From: Allopusillimonas soli
Lineage (GTDB): Bacteria; Pseudomonadota; Gammaproteobacteria; Burkholderiales; Burkholderiaceae_B
Assembly (NCBI RefSeq): GCF_004153445.1
Contig: NZ_SDQC01000003.1
Location: 62,001-126,000 of the forward strand
Reading direction: 5' to 3'
Length of the DNA stretch: 64,000 nucleotides
In this document: positions 1 through 8,636 of the stretch, piece by piece
How positions within the stretch are numbered: the stretch's first letter is position 1
Layout: every line of letters starts with the position of its first letter
Position numbers and translations under genes: made by a program
Notes under the pieces: model-generated
Seen by the model: the letters and a program-made list of their open reading frames with translations, nothing else
Told to the model about the DNA's origin: nothing
Databases searched by the model: none

Positions 1-1092
1 GCCGCATCCGTAGCCGATAATGACCCTGCCGTTATCATCTACACATCCGGCTCCACAGGCCGTCCCAAGGGCGTCGTGTTAAGTCATTCAGCCTATCTGT
101 GGACGATCAGGCTGCGCACCCAGGCTGCACAGTATGCAACCGAACGCTTTCTTGTAGCGGCACCGCTCTATCACATGAATGCCTTGAACACCGTTAAGCT
201 TGCCTTGGCCGGGCATGCCACATTGGTGCTCATGCCCAGATTCTCTGCGGCGGATTACGTGCAGGCGATCTTCAACTATCAATGCACATGGCTGACAGCC
301 ATTCCCACCATGATTGCCATGATCGACAGGCAACTGGTTGCCGATCTCCCTGGCGCCTTGACCAGTGTGCGTACAGTCAGGCTCGGTTCCGAGCCGCTCA
401 CGCAGCGTATTCTTGATCACGCGCATGGCCTGTTTCCGGCCGCTCGTATTAGTAATGGTTACGGTACCACCGAGATCGGTTCAGTCGTGTTCGGCACACA
501 CCCCGACAGCCTGCCCACTCCCGAGCTGTCTCTGGGCTATCCGCACCCGGCAGTCAGCATACGCCTTGCAAATGGCGCGAACCTGGATGCAGACGAAGGC
601 GTGCTGCAGGTAAAGTCACCCGCAATGATGGAGGGCTACCTGGGACTGCCAGAACAGACAGCGGCAGCCACCACAGAAGACGGATACTACATCACGCGCG
701 ATGTCATGCGCCGCGATCATCATGGCTTTTACTACTTCGTTGGCCGCAGCGACGATATGTTCGTATGCGGGGGCGAGAACATTTATCCTGGAGACGTGGA
801 GCGGCTGCTACTGACGCATCCGGATGTATTGCAGGCTTGCGTGGTGCCCTTGCCCGATCCGCTGAAGGGCTTCAAACCAGTCGCGCTGGTGGTCAAGCAT
901 TCAGGCGCAGACCTGAACGAACAGCAATTAAAGCAGTATGCCCTGGCGCACGGGCCTGCTTATCAGCACCCTCGTTCGGTGCACTTTGTGGAACATCTGC
1001 CTATCAGCGGAACCGAGAAAATCGATCGTAAGGCATCCATGGCGCTAGCCGCACAACTGAGCAGTGCCCCGTCGGCGCACCAAGTCCGATAA
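1..1092 (+). CDS. AMP-dependent acyl-CoA synthetase (class I adenylate-forming enzyme), 5' end outside the window
   Basis: The reading frame is open from the first base, so only the C-terminal 363 residues are seen. An internal GTG at 76 is not a credible start, because the ATP/AMP-binding signature YTSGSTGRPKG lies before it at fragment residues 14-24. Further family motifs are YGTTEIG near 154-160 (adenine binding), a GRSDD hinge followed by a GGENIYPGDVE A8-type loop near 248-266, and the C-terminal KIDRK containing the catalytic lysine. The family activates a carboxylate to acyl-AMP and then to acyl-CoA. The substrate cannot be read from the sequence. The co-directional reductase and hotdog thioesterase downstream suggest a small carboxylate catabolism operon. 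In the usual motif (Y/F)xTGD the glycine-aspartate is replaced by ITRDV, with the aspartate kept. Confidence 0.9.
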   Translation, partial: AASVADNDPAVIIYTSGSTGRPKGVVLSHSAYLWTIRLRTQAAQYATERFLVAAPLYHMNALNTVKLALAGHATLVLMPRFSAADYVQAIFNYQCTWLTAIPTMIAMIDRQLVADLPGALTSVRTVRLGSEPLTQRILDHAHGLFPAARISNGYGTTEIGSVVFGTHPDSLPTPELSLGYPHPAVSIRLANGANLDADEGVLQVKSPAMMEGYLGLPEQTAAATTEDGYYITRDVMRRDHHGFYYFVGRSDDMFVCGGENIYPGDVERLLLTHPDVLQACVVPLPDPLKGFKPVALVVKHSGADLNEQQLKQYALAHGPAYQHPRSVHFVEHLPISGTEKIDRKASMALAAQLSSAPSAHQVR

Positions 1093-1145
1093 AACAGCGG
1101 ACGTTTTTATACGTACCAGCCCAAGCAAAGGAGCAAGAAAGTCAG

Positions 1146-2153
1146 ATGAAAGCCATAGTCATATCCGGTCACGGAGGGCCAGAGGTATTGCAGTATGAGA
1201 GCCACTTCCCCGATCCAAAGCCTGGGGAGGGGGACGTCATTATTAGAGTGACAGCCACCTCCATCAACTATCACGATGTTTTCACACGCCGTGGCATGCC
1301 CGGCATCAAGCTCTCCTTCCCAATTATCATGGGACTGGATGTGGCGGGCGAGATTGTAGAGGTCGGTCCCGGTGTGCAAGGATGGCAGATCGGCGATCGC
1401 GTCCTGGTCGATCCGATAAACCGTCAAGAGGGCGGCCTCATGGGAGAAACCATGCACGGTGGTCTGGCGGAGTACTGTCGTGCTCGCGCGCATCAGCTCA
1501 TACGCATACCCGACAATGTCAGCGACGAACAGGCTGCCTGCCTGCCTGTTGCATTCGGCACTGCATATCGCATGATGGCCACGATAGGCAAAGTCTCCCA
1601 GGGAGAAAAAGTACTGGTGCTCGGCGCCAGCGGCGGAGTCGGCGTGGGATGCGTCTTACTGGCAAAGATTGCAGGTGCAGCAGTGGTGGCCTGTGCCAGC
1701 AGCGAATCTAAAATCCAGAGACTGCGGGAGCTCGGTGCGGACCATGTCATCAATTACGCTCAGGAGGATTTCGCCAAGGCAATCTATCAGCTGTATGGGA
1801 AACCTCATCGGCGCAGCTTCGAAGGTGGCGTGGATGTGGCCGTGAACTTTACGGGCGGCGATACGTGGGTCAAATCCATGCGTACGCTGCGCCGCGGCGG
1901 GCGGGTACTGACCTGCGGCGCAACGGCGGGCTACGATCCTCAGACAGACCTTCGCTTCATCTGGACTTTTGAACTCAATATCATGGGCTCCAACGGTTGG
2001 ATGCGGGAAGATCTCGACGCACTGCTCAATCTCGTCGCCGAAGGGAAAATGCAGGTTCCGGTGGACAGGGTATTGCCGCTGTCCGAGGCGGGCGAAGCGC
2101 TGCGGCTTATCGAAGACCGTGAGGTTATGGGCAAAGTGGTGGTGAAGCCATGA
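1146..2153 (+). CDS. Zinc-independent medium-chain dehydrogenase/reductase (quinone oxidoreductase-like)
   Basis: This 335-residue protein has the GroES-like N-terminal domain and Rossmann domain of the MDR superfamily. The nucleotide-binding motif VLGASGGVGVGC is near residues 157-168. Near the N-terminus GLDVAGEIVEVGPGV is the usual MDR signature, but there is no four-cysteine structural zinc lobe. That favours an NADPH-dependent quinone or enoyl reductase-like enzyme over a classical alcohol dehydrogenase. An AAGGAG ribosome site stands about 14 bases before the ATG. The stop overlaps the next start by four bases (ATGA), so the genes are translationally coupled. Substrate unknown; probably acts on the acyl chain or aldehyde handled by the neighbouring CoA synthetase. 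Confidence 0.85.
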   Translation: MKAIVISGHGGPEVLQYESHFPDPKPGEGDVIIRVTATSINYHDVFTRRGMPGIKLSFPIIMGLDVAGEIVEVGPGVQGWQIGDRVLVDPINRQEGGLMGETMHGGLAEYCRARAHQLIRIPDNVSDEQAACLPVAFGTAYRMMATIGKVSQGEKVLVLGASGGVGVGCVLLAKIAGAAVVACASSESKIQRLRELGADHVINYAQEDFAKAIYQLYGKPHRRSFEGGVDVAVNFTGGDTWVKSMRTLRRGGRVLTCGATAGYDPQTDLRFIWTFELNIMGSNGWMREDLDALLNLVAEGKMQVPVDRVLPLSEAGEALRLIEDREVMGKVVVKP

Positions 2154-2566
2154 CGACACCTATGAGCATGGAGGCCATGCAAGAGCGCCTCGACAAATCG
2201 CCTTTCAACAGTTTTCTCGGGCTCAAGGTTGTTTCCGCCGATCACGAAAAACAGGTGATAGCCATGGAGATGGCTTTGCGGCCAGAATTCGAGCGCACGG
2301 CGGACAGTGGGCAGTTCCATGGCGGTATCATTTCCGCCGCCATAGATGCGGTAGGTCAGTATGTAGCCATGATGATGGTGGGCAAGCCACTTGCAACCAT
2401 CAATTTTCGTACGGATTATCTGCGGCCCGCCATCAATACACGCTTGCACGCAACAGGGCGCGTGTGTCGGCTGGGCAAGACAATCTGCGTATCCGATGTA
2501 GAAATACACGACGACGCAGGAAAGCTCGTCGCCATTGGCCGCGCCAATTATGCAACGCCGGCATAG
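2150..2566 (+). CDS. PaaI-type hotdog-fold thioesterase
   Basis: The 138-residue product has the length and pattern of PaaI/YiiD-like acyl-CoA thioesterases. The hotdog helix motif HGGIISAAIDAVG is at residues 57-70, with the acidic residue D66 in the expected catalytic position. The following strands NFRTDYLRPA are typical. These enzymes hydrolyse acyl- or aryl-CoA to free CoA, often to rescue trapped CoA in aromatic or fatty-acid pathways. It overlaps the upstream reductase by four bases and closes the operon that includes the acyl-CoA synthetase. The precise thioester is not predictable. Confidence 0.85.
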   Translation: MTTPMSMEAMQERLDKSPFNSFLGLKVVSADHEKQVIAMEMALRPEFERTADSGQFHGGIISAAIDAVGQYVAMMMVGKPLATINFRTDYLRPAINTRLHATGRVCRLGKTICVSDVEIHDDAGKLVAIGRANYATPA

Positions 2567-2695
2567 TCACGACGCTTTTTCTGCAATATCCGGCTGCCGC
2601 GTTAAACTGCGGCAGCCAATGTTGGCCAGCAAGGAATCATCCCCGCGCTGACGTAGCTTCATTCTCATGCACAACTTAAATATGGTTTCAGCTCC

Positions 2696-3397
2696 ATGAC
2701 ACGGCCTGCGAGAGTTCCTGCCGCTTCGGTTCCCGCCAAACGGCGCAGCACCTCGTCTCAGGTTTTTGAGAAGCTCAGGGACATGGTCATTCTGTATGAG
2801 ATCAAGCCTGGGGAGCGGCTTAACGAGGTGGCACTTGCGGAAAAGCTGGGGGTCAGCCGGACCCCCGTCAGGGATGCGCTGCATCTGCTGGCGCGTGACG
2901 GCTTTCTTGAGGAGTCGGGACGCGGCTATATCAGACGGCCGCTCAACCTGAAGGAGATGCTGGACGTCTATGAAGCGCGCGAAGCAATCGAAGTGGAATG
3001 CCTGAAGCTGGCGTCGCAACGGGCCACGCCGGAGCAGATTGCCGAGATCGAGGCATTTCTCGCCGAAAGCCGTACCGTTCCTGAAAACTATCCCGTACTG
3101 GATCTGGTCAGCCTCGACGAGAAATTCCACGATATGCTTGCGCAACTGTCCGGCAACAATGAGCTGCGCCGCATCCTGAACGAACTGAACGGGCGAATAC
3201 GGTTTGTGCGCTGGATCAACATGGAACAGATCGGCCGCGGCAAGACCCAGGCCGAGCACGCGGCCATCTTGCAGGCGCTGCGCGACAAGGACGCGGATGC
3301 CGCTGAAGCGTGTATGCGCAGCCATATCTCGCAGCGCACGGCACAGATCAAGGAATCCATCACCGAGGGCCTGGCGCGCATCTTCCTGAGAGATTGA
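2696..3397 (+). CDS. GntR-family transcriptional regulator with FCD ligand domain
   Basis: The 233-residue protein begins with a winged helix-turn-helix (residues about 18-85; VALAEKLGVSRTPVRDALHLL is the recognition region). A C-terminal all-helical FCD domain follows, with the metal-ligand pattern D/H in LDEKFHDML and later EHAAIL and MRSHI. FadR/VanR-type members bind small carboxylates in this domain and usually repress adjacent catabolic genes. It lies 129 bases after the thioesterase and is convergent with the D-2-hydroxyacid dehydrogenase. It could therefore regulate either the synthetase operon or the leftward dehydrogenase-Bug-aldolase operon. Confidence 0.92.
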   Translation: MTRPARVPAASVPAKRRSTSSQVFEKLRDMVILYEIKPGERLNEVALAEKLGVSRTPVRDALHLLARDGFLEESGRGYIRRPLNLKEMLDVYEAREAIEVECLKLASQRATPEQIAEIEAFLAESRTVPENYPVLDLVSLDEKFHDMLAQLSGNNELRRILNELNGRIRFVRWINMEQIGRGKTQAEHAAILQALRDKDADAAEACMRSHISQRTAQIKESITEGLARIFLRD

Positions 3398-3421
3398 CTG
3401 CTGCCCGCTCAATGACCAGCG

Positions 3422-4417
3422 TCAGGAGCACTGCGACCGGCCTGCCGCCGCCCGTTCGCGCTGCAGCCTGTGCGCCAGCTTTTCCAGAAAGATATCCAGC
3501 ACACGCTGGTAGTTTCCCGCCGCATGACCGGCGGAGTGCGGCGTGATCATGACATCCTCTCTGTCCCAGAGCGGCGAATTCGCCGGCAGGGGCTCTTGTT
3601 CGAAAACGTCGAGAAAGGCGCCTGCCAAGTGGCCGCCATCCAATGCTGCGATCAAATCCCGCTCGACCAGGATTTCTCCTCGCCCGACATTGACGACATG
3701 GGCCCCGGCGGGCAGGGCGGCCAGCATATGGGCATCCACCAACCGGTTGGTCGCCGGCGCCAACGGGCACGCGATAATCAGCCAGTGAGCCTCGCGCAGG
3801 ATGGATGCCATGTCCGCATAGGTGGTTGTGGCCGCCGCCTGCGCGACGGGCACACCGCTATGACGAGCCACGACAATCCGCACGCCCAGCGCCGACAGCA
3901 AGGCGCCAATGCCCTGTCCTATCGGCCCCCATCCCACAATGGCTGCCGTCTGGCCAGGCAGGTCGGGCGGCATGTCGCCCACCGCCAGTGAACGCCACTC
4001 ATGGCGTGCCTGGCGCCGCATCATCTGTGGAAAGCGTCGCGCCAGCGCCAGCACCGCCCCCACCGCCGTATGCGCCACGACCTGCGCGTTGGCACCGGAA
4101 GAGGCCGTCACCGCCACGCCACGCGCCTGCAGTTCTCCAAAAATCGGCCTGTCCAAGCCCGCAGAGTGCGTGTGCACCCACTGCAGCCCGCCTGCTGCAC
4201 GGAGCACATCATAAAAACGCGCCAGCGCCTCGGAATGCACATACTTCGTCGACGTGCCTGTGATATCCCGGCTGACCAATGCCATGCGTATTTGCGATAG
4301 CACATGATCATCCGCCTGCCCGAACGTCACCAGGCGCACATCGTCGCCACCCGGTATTTCCGACAGGCGAGCGCGCAGCAGATCCGCCGCCTGGCTTGTC
4401 ACAAGAATTGATGTCAT
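3422..4417 (-). CDS. D-2-hydroxyacid dehydrogenase family protein (NAD-dependent)
   Basis: This 331-residue enzyme has the nucleotide-binding motif VGWGPIGQGIG at residues 161-171. The catalytic triad of the D-isomer-specific 2-hydroxyacid dehydrogenase family is complete: R246 in NVGRGE, E275 in the QEPLP segment and H294 in TPHSAGH. Members reduce 2-ketoacids (glyoxylate, hydroxypyruvate and others) with NAD(P)H. It is the last gene of a leftward operon and starts 8 bases after the Bug receptor gene ends. The product may therefore act on a carboxylate taken up through that receptor. Specific substrate not determinable. Confidence 0.9.
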   Translation of the reverse strand: MTSILVTSQAADLLRARLSEIPGGDDVRLVTFGQADDHVLSQIRMALVSRDITGTSTKYVHSEALARFYDVLRAAGGLQWVHTHSAGLDRPIFGELQARGVAVTASSGANAQVVAHTAVGAVLALARRFPQMMRRQARHEWRSLAVGDMPPDLPGQTAAIVGWGPIGQGIGALLSALGVRIVVARHSGVPVAQAAATTTYADMASILREAHWLIIACPLAPATNRLVDAHMLAALPAGAHVVNVGRGEILVERDLIAALDGGHLAGAFLDVFEQEPLPANSPLWDREDVMITPHSAGHAAGNYQRVLDIFLEKLAHRLQRERAAAGRSQCS

Positions 4418-4425
4418 CGACGGAG

Positions 4426-5460
4426 CTATTGCTGTGACTTGACCGCGCCCGACTCAATCAGCACCGCCTTCCAGCGGTCATGCTCCTCTTGTATGAAATG
4501 CTTGAACTGCTCCGAGCTGCCTGGCACCGGATCCGCACCCTGCTGCACCATCTGCTTGGACACTTCGGGGATCTGGATGATGCGGTTCACGCTGTCATGC
4601 AGTTTCTTTACAACCGCTTCCGGCGTCCCTTTGGGCGCAAACAGACCAAACCACGATCCTGCACGAAAACCCTTGAAGCCCGCCTCGTCCATGGTGGGCA
4701 CGTCGGGCAGCGAGCGCGAACGGTGGGGGCTTGAAACCGCCAGAGGCTTGAGCCGGCCGGCCTCGATCAATGAATGAACAGAAGGGATTGTGGCGAACAT
4801 GAACTGCACCCTGCCCGCCAGCAAGTCATTGAGGGCTTCCGCACCTTTGTAGGGAATATGCGTAATCTTCAGATCCTGCATCTTCCCCATCATGTAGCCA
4901 GACAAATGGGAGGATGTGCCCACGCCTGTGGAACTGAAGTTATACTTGCCTGGGTTGGCCTTGATGTTCTTTACCAGCTCATGAATGTCCTTGACCTTCA
5001 GATGCTCGGGAGCGACCACCAATACATTGGGCACATCCGCGACTTGGGCGATGGCAACGAGGTCGGTCAGCGGATCATAGGGCAGATCATGAAGTGTCGG
5101 GTTGATGGCAATGGGCCCGACAGAATCCACGATCAGCGTATAGCCATCGGGCTTGGCGTTCACCACATACCCAGTGCCGATGTTGCCACCCGCACCCGGC
5201 TTGTTTTCCACCACGAAAGATTGTCCGAACTCCTTGCTCATGTGGTCGGCGACCAGCCGGGCAAGAATATCCGTCGTACCGCCGGCCGAGAACGCCACGA
5301 CTACCCTCACCGGCTTGCTGGGATAGTCGTCCGCCGCATTGGCGGTGGCCGCAGTCGCGCCAAGACAGGCGGATGCCAGGGCGGCGGCCGCCGCCAAGCG
5401 CCCCGCGGCGCCGACGATCCCAGCCCGGCAGCGCATGTTCAATGGATTTCTTCCTTGCAT
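4426..5460 (-). CDS. Bug-family (TctC-like) periplasmic tripartite tricarboxylate transporter receptor
   Basis: The 344-residue protein has an N-terminal export signal: a basic stretch, a long Ala-rich hydrophobic core and a cleavage site near ANAADD around residue 43. The classic Bug signature PSKPVRVVVAFSAGGTTD follows, then ENKPGAGGNIG and PDGYTL. Bug receptors capture carboxylates or other small acids in the periplasm; Alcaligenaceae encode dozens of orphan copies without membrane partners, and none is adjacent here. It lies between the class II aldolase-like gene and the D-2-hydroxyacid dehydrogenase on one strand. A second ATG eight codons in (MRCRAG) could be the true start, as it gives a tidier signal peptide. 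Confidence 0.92.
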   Translation of the reverse strand: MQGRNPLNMRCRAGIVGAAGRLAAAAALASACLGATAATANAADDYPSKPVRVVVAFSAGGTTDILARLVADHMSKEFGQSFVVENKPGAGGNIGTGYVVNAKPDGYTLIVDSVGPIAINPTLHDLPYDPLTDLVAIAQVADVPNVLVVAPEHLKVKDIHELVKNIKANPGKYNFSSTGVGTSSHLSGYMMGKMQDLKITHIPYKGAEALNDLLAGRVQFMFATIPSVHSLIEAGRLKPLAVSSPHRSRSLPDVPTMDEAGFKGFRAGSWFGLFAPKGTPEAVVKKLHDSVNRIIQIPEVSKQMVQQGADPVPGSSEQFKHFIQEEHDRWKAVLIESGAVKSQQ

Positions 5461-5597
5461 GTTTGTCTCCCGTATTGAATTATTGTGAAGCAGCCGGCAT
5501 CAGCGCAGGCACGGACGGCAAGCAGCGCCAGACGCAGCTTGCGGTATAGGGCGGCCCGCGGGAAGCCATGCGCGGGCCATCGATCAGGGTGAGTCGA

Positions 5598-6377
5598 TCA
5601 GGTTCTGTATGAAGGGTCCATGCGGTCGAGTTTGCGCAGCAGCGCGGGCCACTCCATCAAACCGTAGGGACGCCGTGTTCCCGGCTGATAATTGCGCCAT
5701 GTGTCTTCCAGCACACTGGAAGGCACGGCGCGCAACGGCGAGTTGCAAGACATGGCGGCCACCTGTGAGCGGCATGCAAGTTCCAATCTATGCATCCAGT
5801 TGAAAGCCTCTCCAACCGTCCTTCCGGCCACCAGCGCCCCATGATTGCGCAGAATAAGCGCCTCGCCCTGCCCCAGGTCCTCCACGAGCGAGGCCTTCTC
5901 TTCATCCTTGAGCACAACGCCGACATAGTCGTGATAGCCGATTTTCAGGAAGCGCATCGCCGTCTGCGTGATGGGCAACAGGCCGCACTCAAGCGCGGAT
6001 ACCGCCATGGAAGCCCAGCTGTGCGTGTGGATGATACAGGCGACATCGTGGCGGGCCTCATGTATGGCACTGTGAATGACATAGCCGGCCTTGTTGATGC
6101 CGTAGTTCAGTTCGCCGAAATCGGGCCTGGAAAGCACATTGCCATCCAGATCTATCTTGACGAGGCTGGAGGCGGTAATTTCCTCGTACATCATCCCGTA
6201 GGCGTTGATGAGAAAGGCGTTGTCCTCGTCCGGAACGCGCATGGAAATATGGTTGGCCATCATGTCGGACATGCCATAGATCTCGACCAGCCGGTAACAG
6301 GCTGCAAGATCAACTCTTGCCTGCCATTCCTGTTCGGAACATTGCGACCGCATCGAGGGAATTTCCAGACTGCTCAT
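5598..6377 (-). CDS. Class II aldolase/adducin family protein
   Basis: The 259-residue protein carries the zinc-binding histidines of class II aldolases in IIHTHS (H117, H119), with a third in NHGALV near residue 178. The glutamate that acts as catalytic base in L-fuculose-1-phosphate aldolase would be about 19 residues before H117. Here that segment reads INKAGYVIH and has no glutamate. This is typical of the adducin-like subgroup and makes classic sugar-phosphate aldolase activity doubtful; decarboxylase- or hydrolyase-type reactions are possible. It is the first gene of the leftward operon with the Bug receptor and the D-2-hydroxyacid dehydrogenase. Confidence 0.88.
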   Translation of the reverse strand: MSSLEIPSMRSQCSEQEWQARVDLAACYRLVEIYGMSDMMANHISMRVPDEDNAFLINAYGMMYEEITASSLVKIDLDGNVLSRPDFGELNYGINKAGYVIHSAIHEARHDVACIIHTHSWASMAVSALECGLLPITQTAMRFLKIGYHDYVGVVLKDEEKASLVEDLGQGEALILRNHGALVAGRTVGEAFNWMHRLELACRSQVAAMSCNSPLRAVPSSVLEDTWRNYQPGTRRPYGLMEWPALLRKLDRMDPSYRT

Positions 6378-6650
6378 CCACGTCCTCCGGTTGATTCTTG
6401 TTCTAGCATAGATAGCCGGCGCGTTTCATGCTAGTAAGCAAATACTCAAGGCGTGTTCAGTATTCATGAAGAGCACATCGCCCCCCGGCTGCAGGCTTGG
6501 CCCAAGCGAAAAGCACGTTCTTGGCTCTTCACCGACGGATGCCATGCCGGCATTATTTAATATCAGCAGGATGCCAAGGCACGGGGCGTGCCCACTTCAA
6601 GCCCCGACAGGCCCGCGCATTCGGCAGGTAATCAACCAGGATCAGATCAT

Positions 6651-7130
6651 ATGAATCAGCGTTTGGCGTATTTCGAAGTCTCGCCCGAGCTTGCAAACCA
6701 GTATCGGAACTTCAGCATGAGTCTGAAGAAAAGTGCCGTCGTCAGGGAGTTCGACGACCTGGTGTCGATCAGGGCGTCCCAGATCAATGGCTGCGCCTTT
6801 TGCGTGGACATGCACGTGAAACAGGCCAAGATTCACGGCGAACGGGCGTTGCGCCTGCATCATATCGCCATATGGCGGGAATCTCCTCTTTTCACGCCAC
6901 GTGAACGAGCGGCGCTGGCCTGGACCGAAGCCCTGACCACGCTGGCGCCGCATGGGGTTTCCGATGCGGTTTACGACGCAGTCCGCGCAGAGCTCTCAGA
7001 GGCGGAAATTTCGGACCTTACCTTTCTGGTGGTCGGCATCAATGGCTGGAACCGGCTGAACGTCGCTTTCCGGACACCCTCAGGATCCGCCGACAAAGAG
7101 TATGGCCTGGACAAGGCCGGCTTGAACTGA
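6651..7130 (+). CDS. Carboxymuconolactone decarboxylase/AhpD-family protein
   Basis: The chosen ATG at 6651 gives 159 residues. The frame runs 21 codons further upstream, but those codons show no family similarity. The AhpD-like redox motif CAFC (C48, C51) with a histidine four residues later (H55) is present, which suggests alkylhydroperoxidase or disulfide reductase chemistry rather than lactone decarboxylation. The C-terminal part NGWNRLNVAFRTP is characteristic of this subfamily. It is transcribed divergently from the class II aldolase operon across 273 bases. Cytosolic; physiological partner unknown. Confidence 0.88.
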   Translation: MNQRLAYFEVSPELANQYRNFSMSLKKSAVVREFDDLVSIRASQINGCAFCVDMHVKQAKIHGERALRLHHIAIWRESPLFTPRERAALAWTEALTTLAPHGVSDAVYDAVRAELSEAEISDLTFLVVGINGWNRLNVAFRTPSGSADKEYGLDKAGLN

Positions 7131-7216
7131 AACGGCCCATGTCATTCTTCCGGGCTGGGGTTCTCGGCGAACGCATATGCCGCCAGTCGCGTCTTGTCCG
7201 GCAGCAGGCGCATGGG

Positions 7217-8335
7217 CTAGAGTCCCAATGCGGTCAGCATCAGAAACGCCGTAAACAGAATGAAATGCGTCATCCCTTCGATGGCGTTGGTCTGGCCGTC
7301 ATTCAGATTGATGGCAGCGGCAAAAAGCGTTATGGCCACCATCACGGTCTGTACCGGTGTCATGGCCATCTCCAGGGGTTTGCCCGTAAGCAGCGACAGC
7401 GCCTCCATGGCCGGCACGGTCAATATGACGGTGGACAGCGAGGCGCCCATGGCAATATTGACCACTGACTGCATGCGATTCGCCAGCGCGGCGCGAAGGG
7501 CGGTAAGAATCTCCGGACAGGCGGAAATCGTCGCCACCAGCAGGCCTGCCAGCATGGGCGGTGCCGACATGGCGGCGAGACTGACATTCAGGCTCTTGGA
7601 CATGACCTCGGCCAGTGCGCCTATGATCACAATGCCCAGCACCAGGATTCCGGCGGACATCATGCTGGAATTTGCGGCATGGGGCTGCGGATGCGTGCTT
7701 CGCCGGCGTTTCTCGGGGTAGCTGTAGCTGAAGAAATAACTGTGCGCACCTACCTGCATACGCACAAACAATGAATACAGCACCAGCATCGCGCCTATGG
7801 TATAGATGGCATAGATATGTCTGCGAGCCTCGGGAATGAACTCAGGCACGATCATTGATATGCCCATGGCGGTCAATATCATGACGCCGTACACTCTTCC
7901 CGAATCGTCGTTGTACGACTGCTCGCCATGCTTCAGGCCCCCCATGAGCGCAGCCAGACCGAGAATGCCATTGATATCCAGCATTACCGCCGCGTATATC
8001 GTATCGCGCACCAGCGTCGGCGACTGCTCGTGACCCACCATGATGCCCAGGATCACCACCTCGACCAGCACGGCCGACAGGGTCAGGATCATGGATCCAT
8101 ACGGGTCTCCCACCTTCTCGGCCAATATCTCGGCATGGTGGGCCACCCGGAGGGAAACGCCAACGATCGCAGCCACCAGCACGGCTGCGGCCGCCAGGGC
8201 GACCAGCGGCCCGTTATCCACCAGCGCATGTTCGCATGCGTAGGCCAGCACGCCAATGATCACCGCGCCGGCGAGCAGATACTCTTCCCTAAAAGTGCGC
8301 CGCAAAGGCGGCATTGTGTCAGTCGAGTCGGTCAT
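7217..8335 (-). CDS. Calcium:proton antiporter, ChaA-like (CaCA superfamily)
   Basis: The 372-residue inner-membrane protein is almost entirely hydrophobic, with about 10-11 predicted helices. It shows the two inverted repeats of cation:proton antiporters. The first holds GDPYGSMILTLSAVLVEV (alpha-1 region, close to the ChaA GEPYG motif). The second holds SACPEILTALRAALANR followed by VNIAMGAS. A short polar loop rich in R, S and H separates the halves. ChaA exports Ca2+ or Na+/K+ in exchange for protons at alkaline pH. It faces groES tail-away across about 300 bases and is convergent with the AhpD-like gene. Confidence 0.88.
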   Translation of the reverse strand: MTDSTDTMPPLRRTFREEYLLAGAVIIGVLAYACEHALVDNGPLVALAAAAVLVAAIVGVSLRVAHHAEILAEKVGDPYGSMILTLSAVLVEVVILGIMVGHEQSPTLVRDTIYAAVMLDINGILGLAALMGGLKHGEQSYNDDSGRVYGVMILTAMGISMIVPEFIPEARRHIYAIYTIGAMLVLYSLFVRMQVGAHSYFFSYSYPEKRRRSTHPQPHAANSSMMSAGILVLGIVIIGALAEVMSKSLNVSLAAMSAPPMLAGLLVATISACPEILTALRAALANRMQSVVNIAMGASLSTVILTVPAMEALSLLTGKPLEMAMTPVQTVMVAITLFAAAINLNDGQTNAIEGMTHFILFTAFLMLTALGL

Positions 8336-8507
8336 GGGTTTGCGCCTGGGGTGGGCCCGCCATCAAGCAAGTGCTGTGCCTCGTCATGTGCGGCGACGGG
8401 AAAATATCATTCGCAATATATTGAGACTGGATCCGTTTAGCCAGGCTAAATTCAGCCCGGCGTACATCCTGATATGTAACTAACTGAAACTTTGACCGCA
8501 CACCCTC
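8336..8507. other. Intergenic region upstream of the groE promoter
   Basis: About 170 bases between the antiporter start and the groE promoter contain no credible gene. Short frames across it lack ribosome sites and family features. It must hold the antiporter promoter on the minus strand, but no convincing -35/-10 pair could be assigned. Confidence 0.5.
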
Positions 8508-8535
8508 TTGAAGATCCTCGTATCATCCCTATAAT
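8508..8535 (+). promoter_or_regulatory. groESL promoter: overlapping sigma-70 and heat-shock sigma-32-like elements
   Basis: TTGAAG (8508-8513) and TATAAT (8530-8535) are separated by 16 bases, a near-consensus sigma-70 promoter. The same bases read as a heat-shock promoter: CTTGAAG (8507-8513), 13 bases, then CCCTATAA (8527-8534), close to the sigma-32 pattern CTTGAAA-N13-CCCCATnT. The -10 element touches the first arm of the CIRCE operator, so repressor binding would block RNA polymerase. Confidence 0.8.
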
Positions 8536-8561
8536 TAGCACTCGATGGGGTTGAGTGCTAA
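8535..8561 (+). promoter_or_regulatory. CIRCE operator (HrcA binding site)
   Basis: A perfect inverted repeat TTAGCACTC-N9-GAGTGCTAA, identical to the CIRCE consensus, lies 75 bases before the groES start and overlaps the -10 element. HrcA binds CIRCE and represses groE until heat stress inactivates it. Confidence 0.97.
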
Positions 8562-8636
8562 CAGAGCATTCTGTCGGCTTCGACCTCTCAGCGATACGAA
8601 CCAATCAATCCCAATTCATTGAACAGGAGTTCCTCC

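Noticed and set aside
6466-6654. A 62-codon plus-strand frame upstream of the AhpD-like gene
   Set aside because: No ribosome site or family features, and it overlaps the promoter region between divergent genes.
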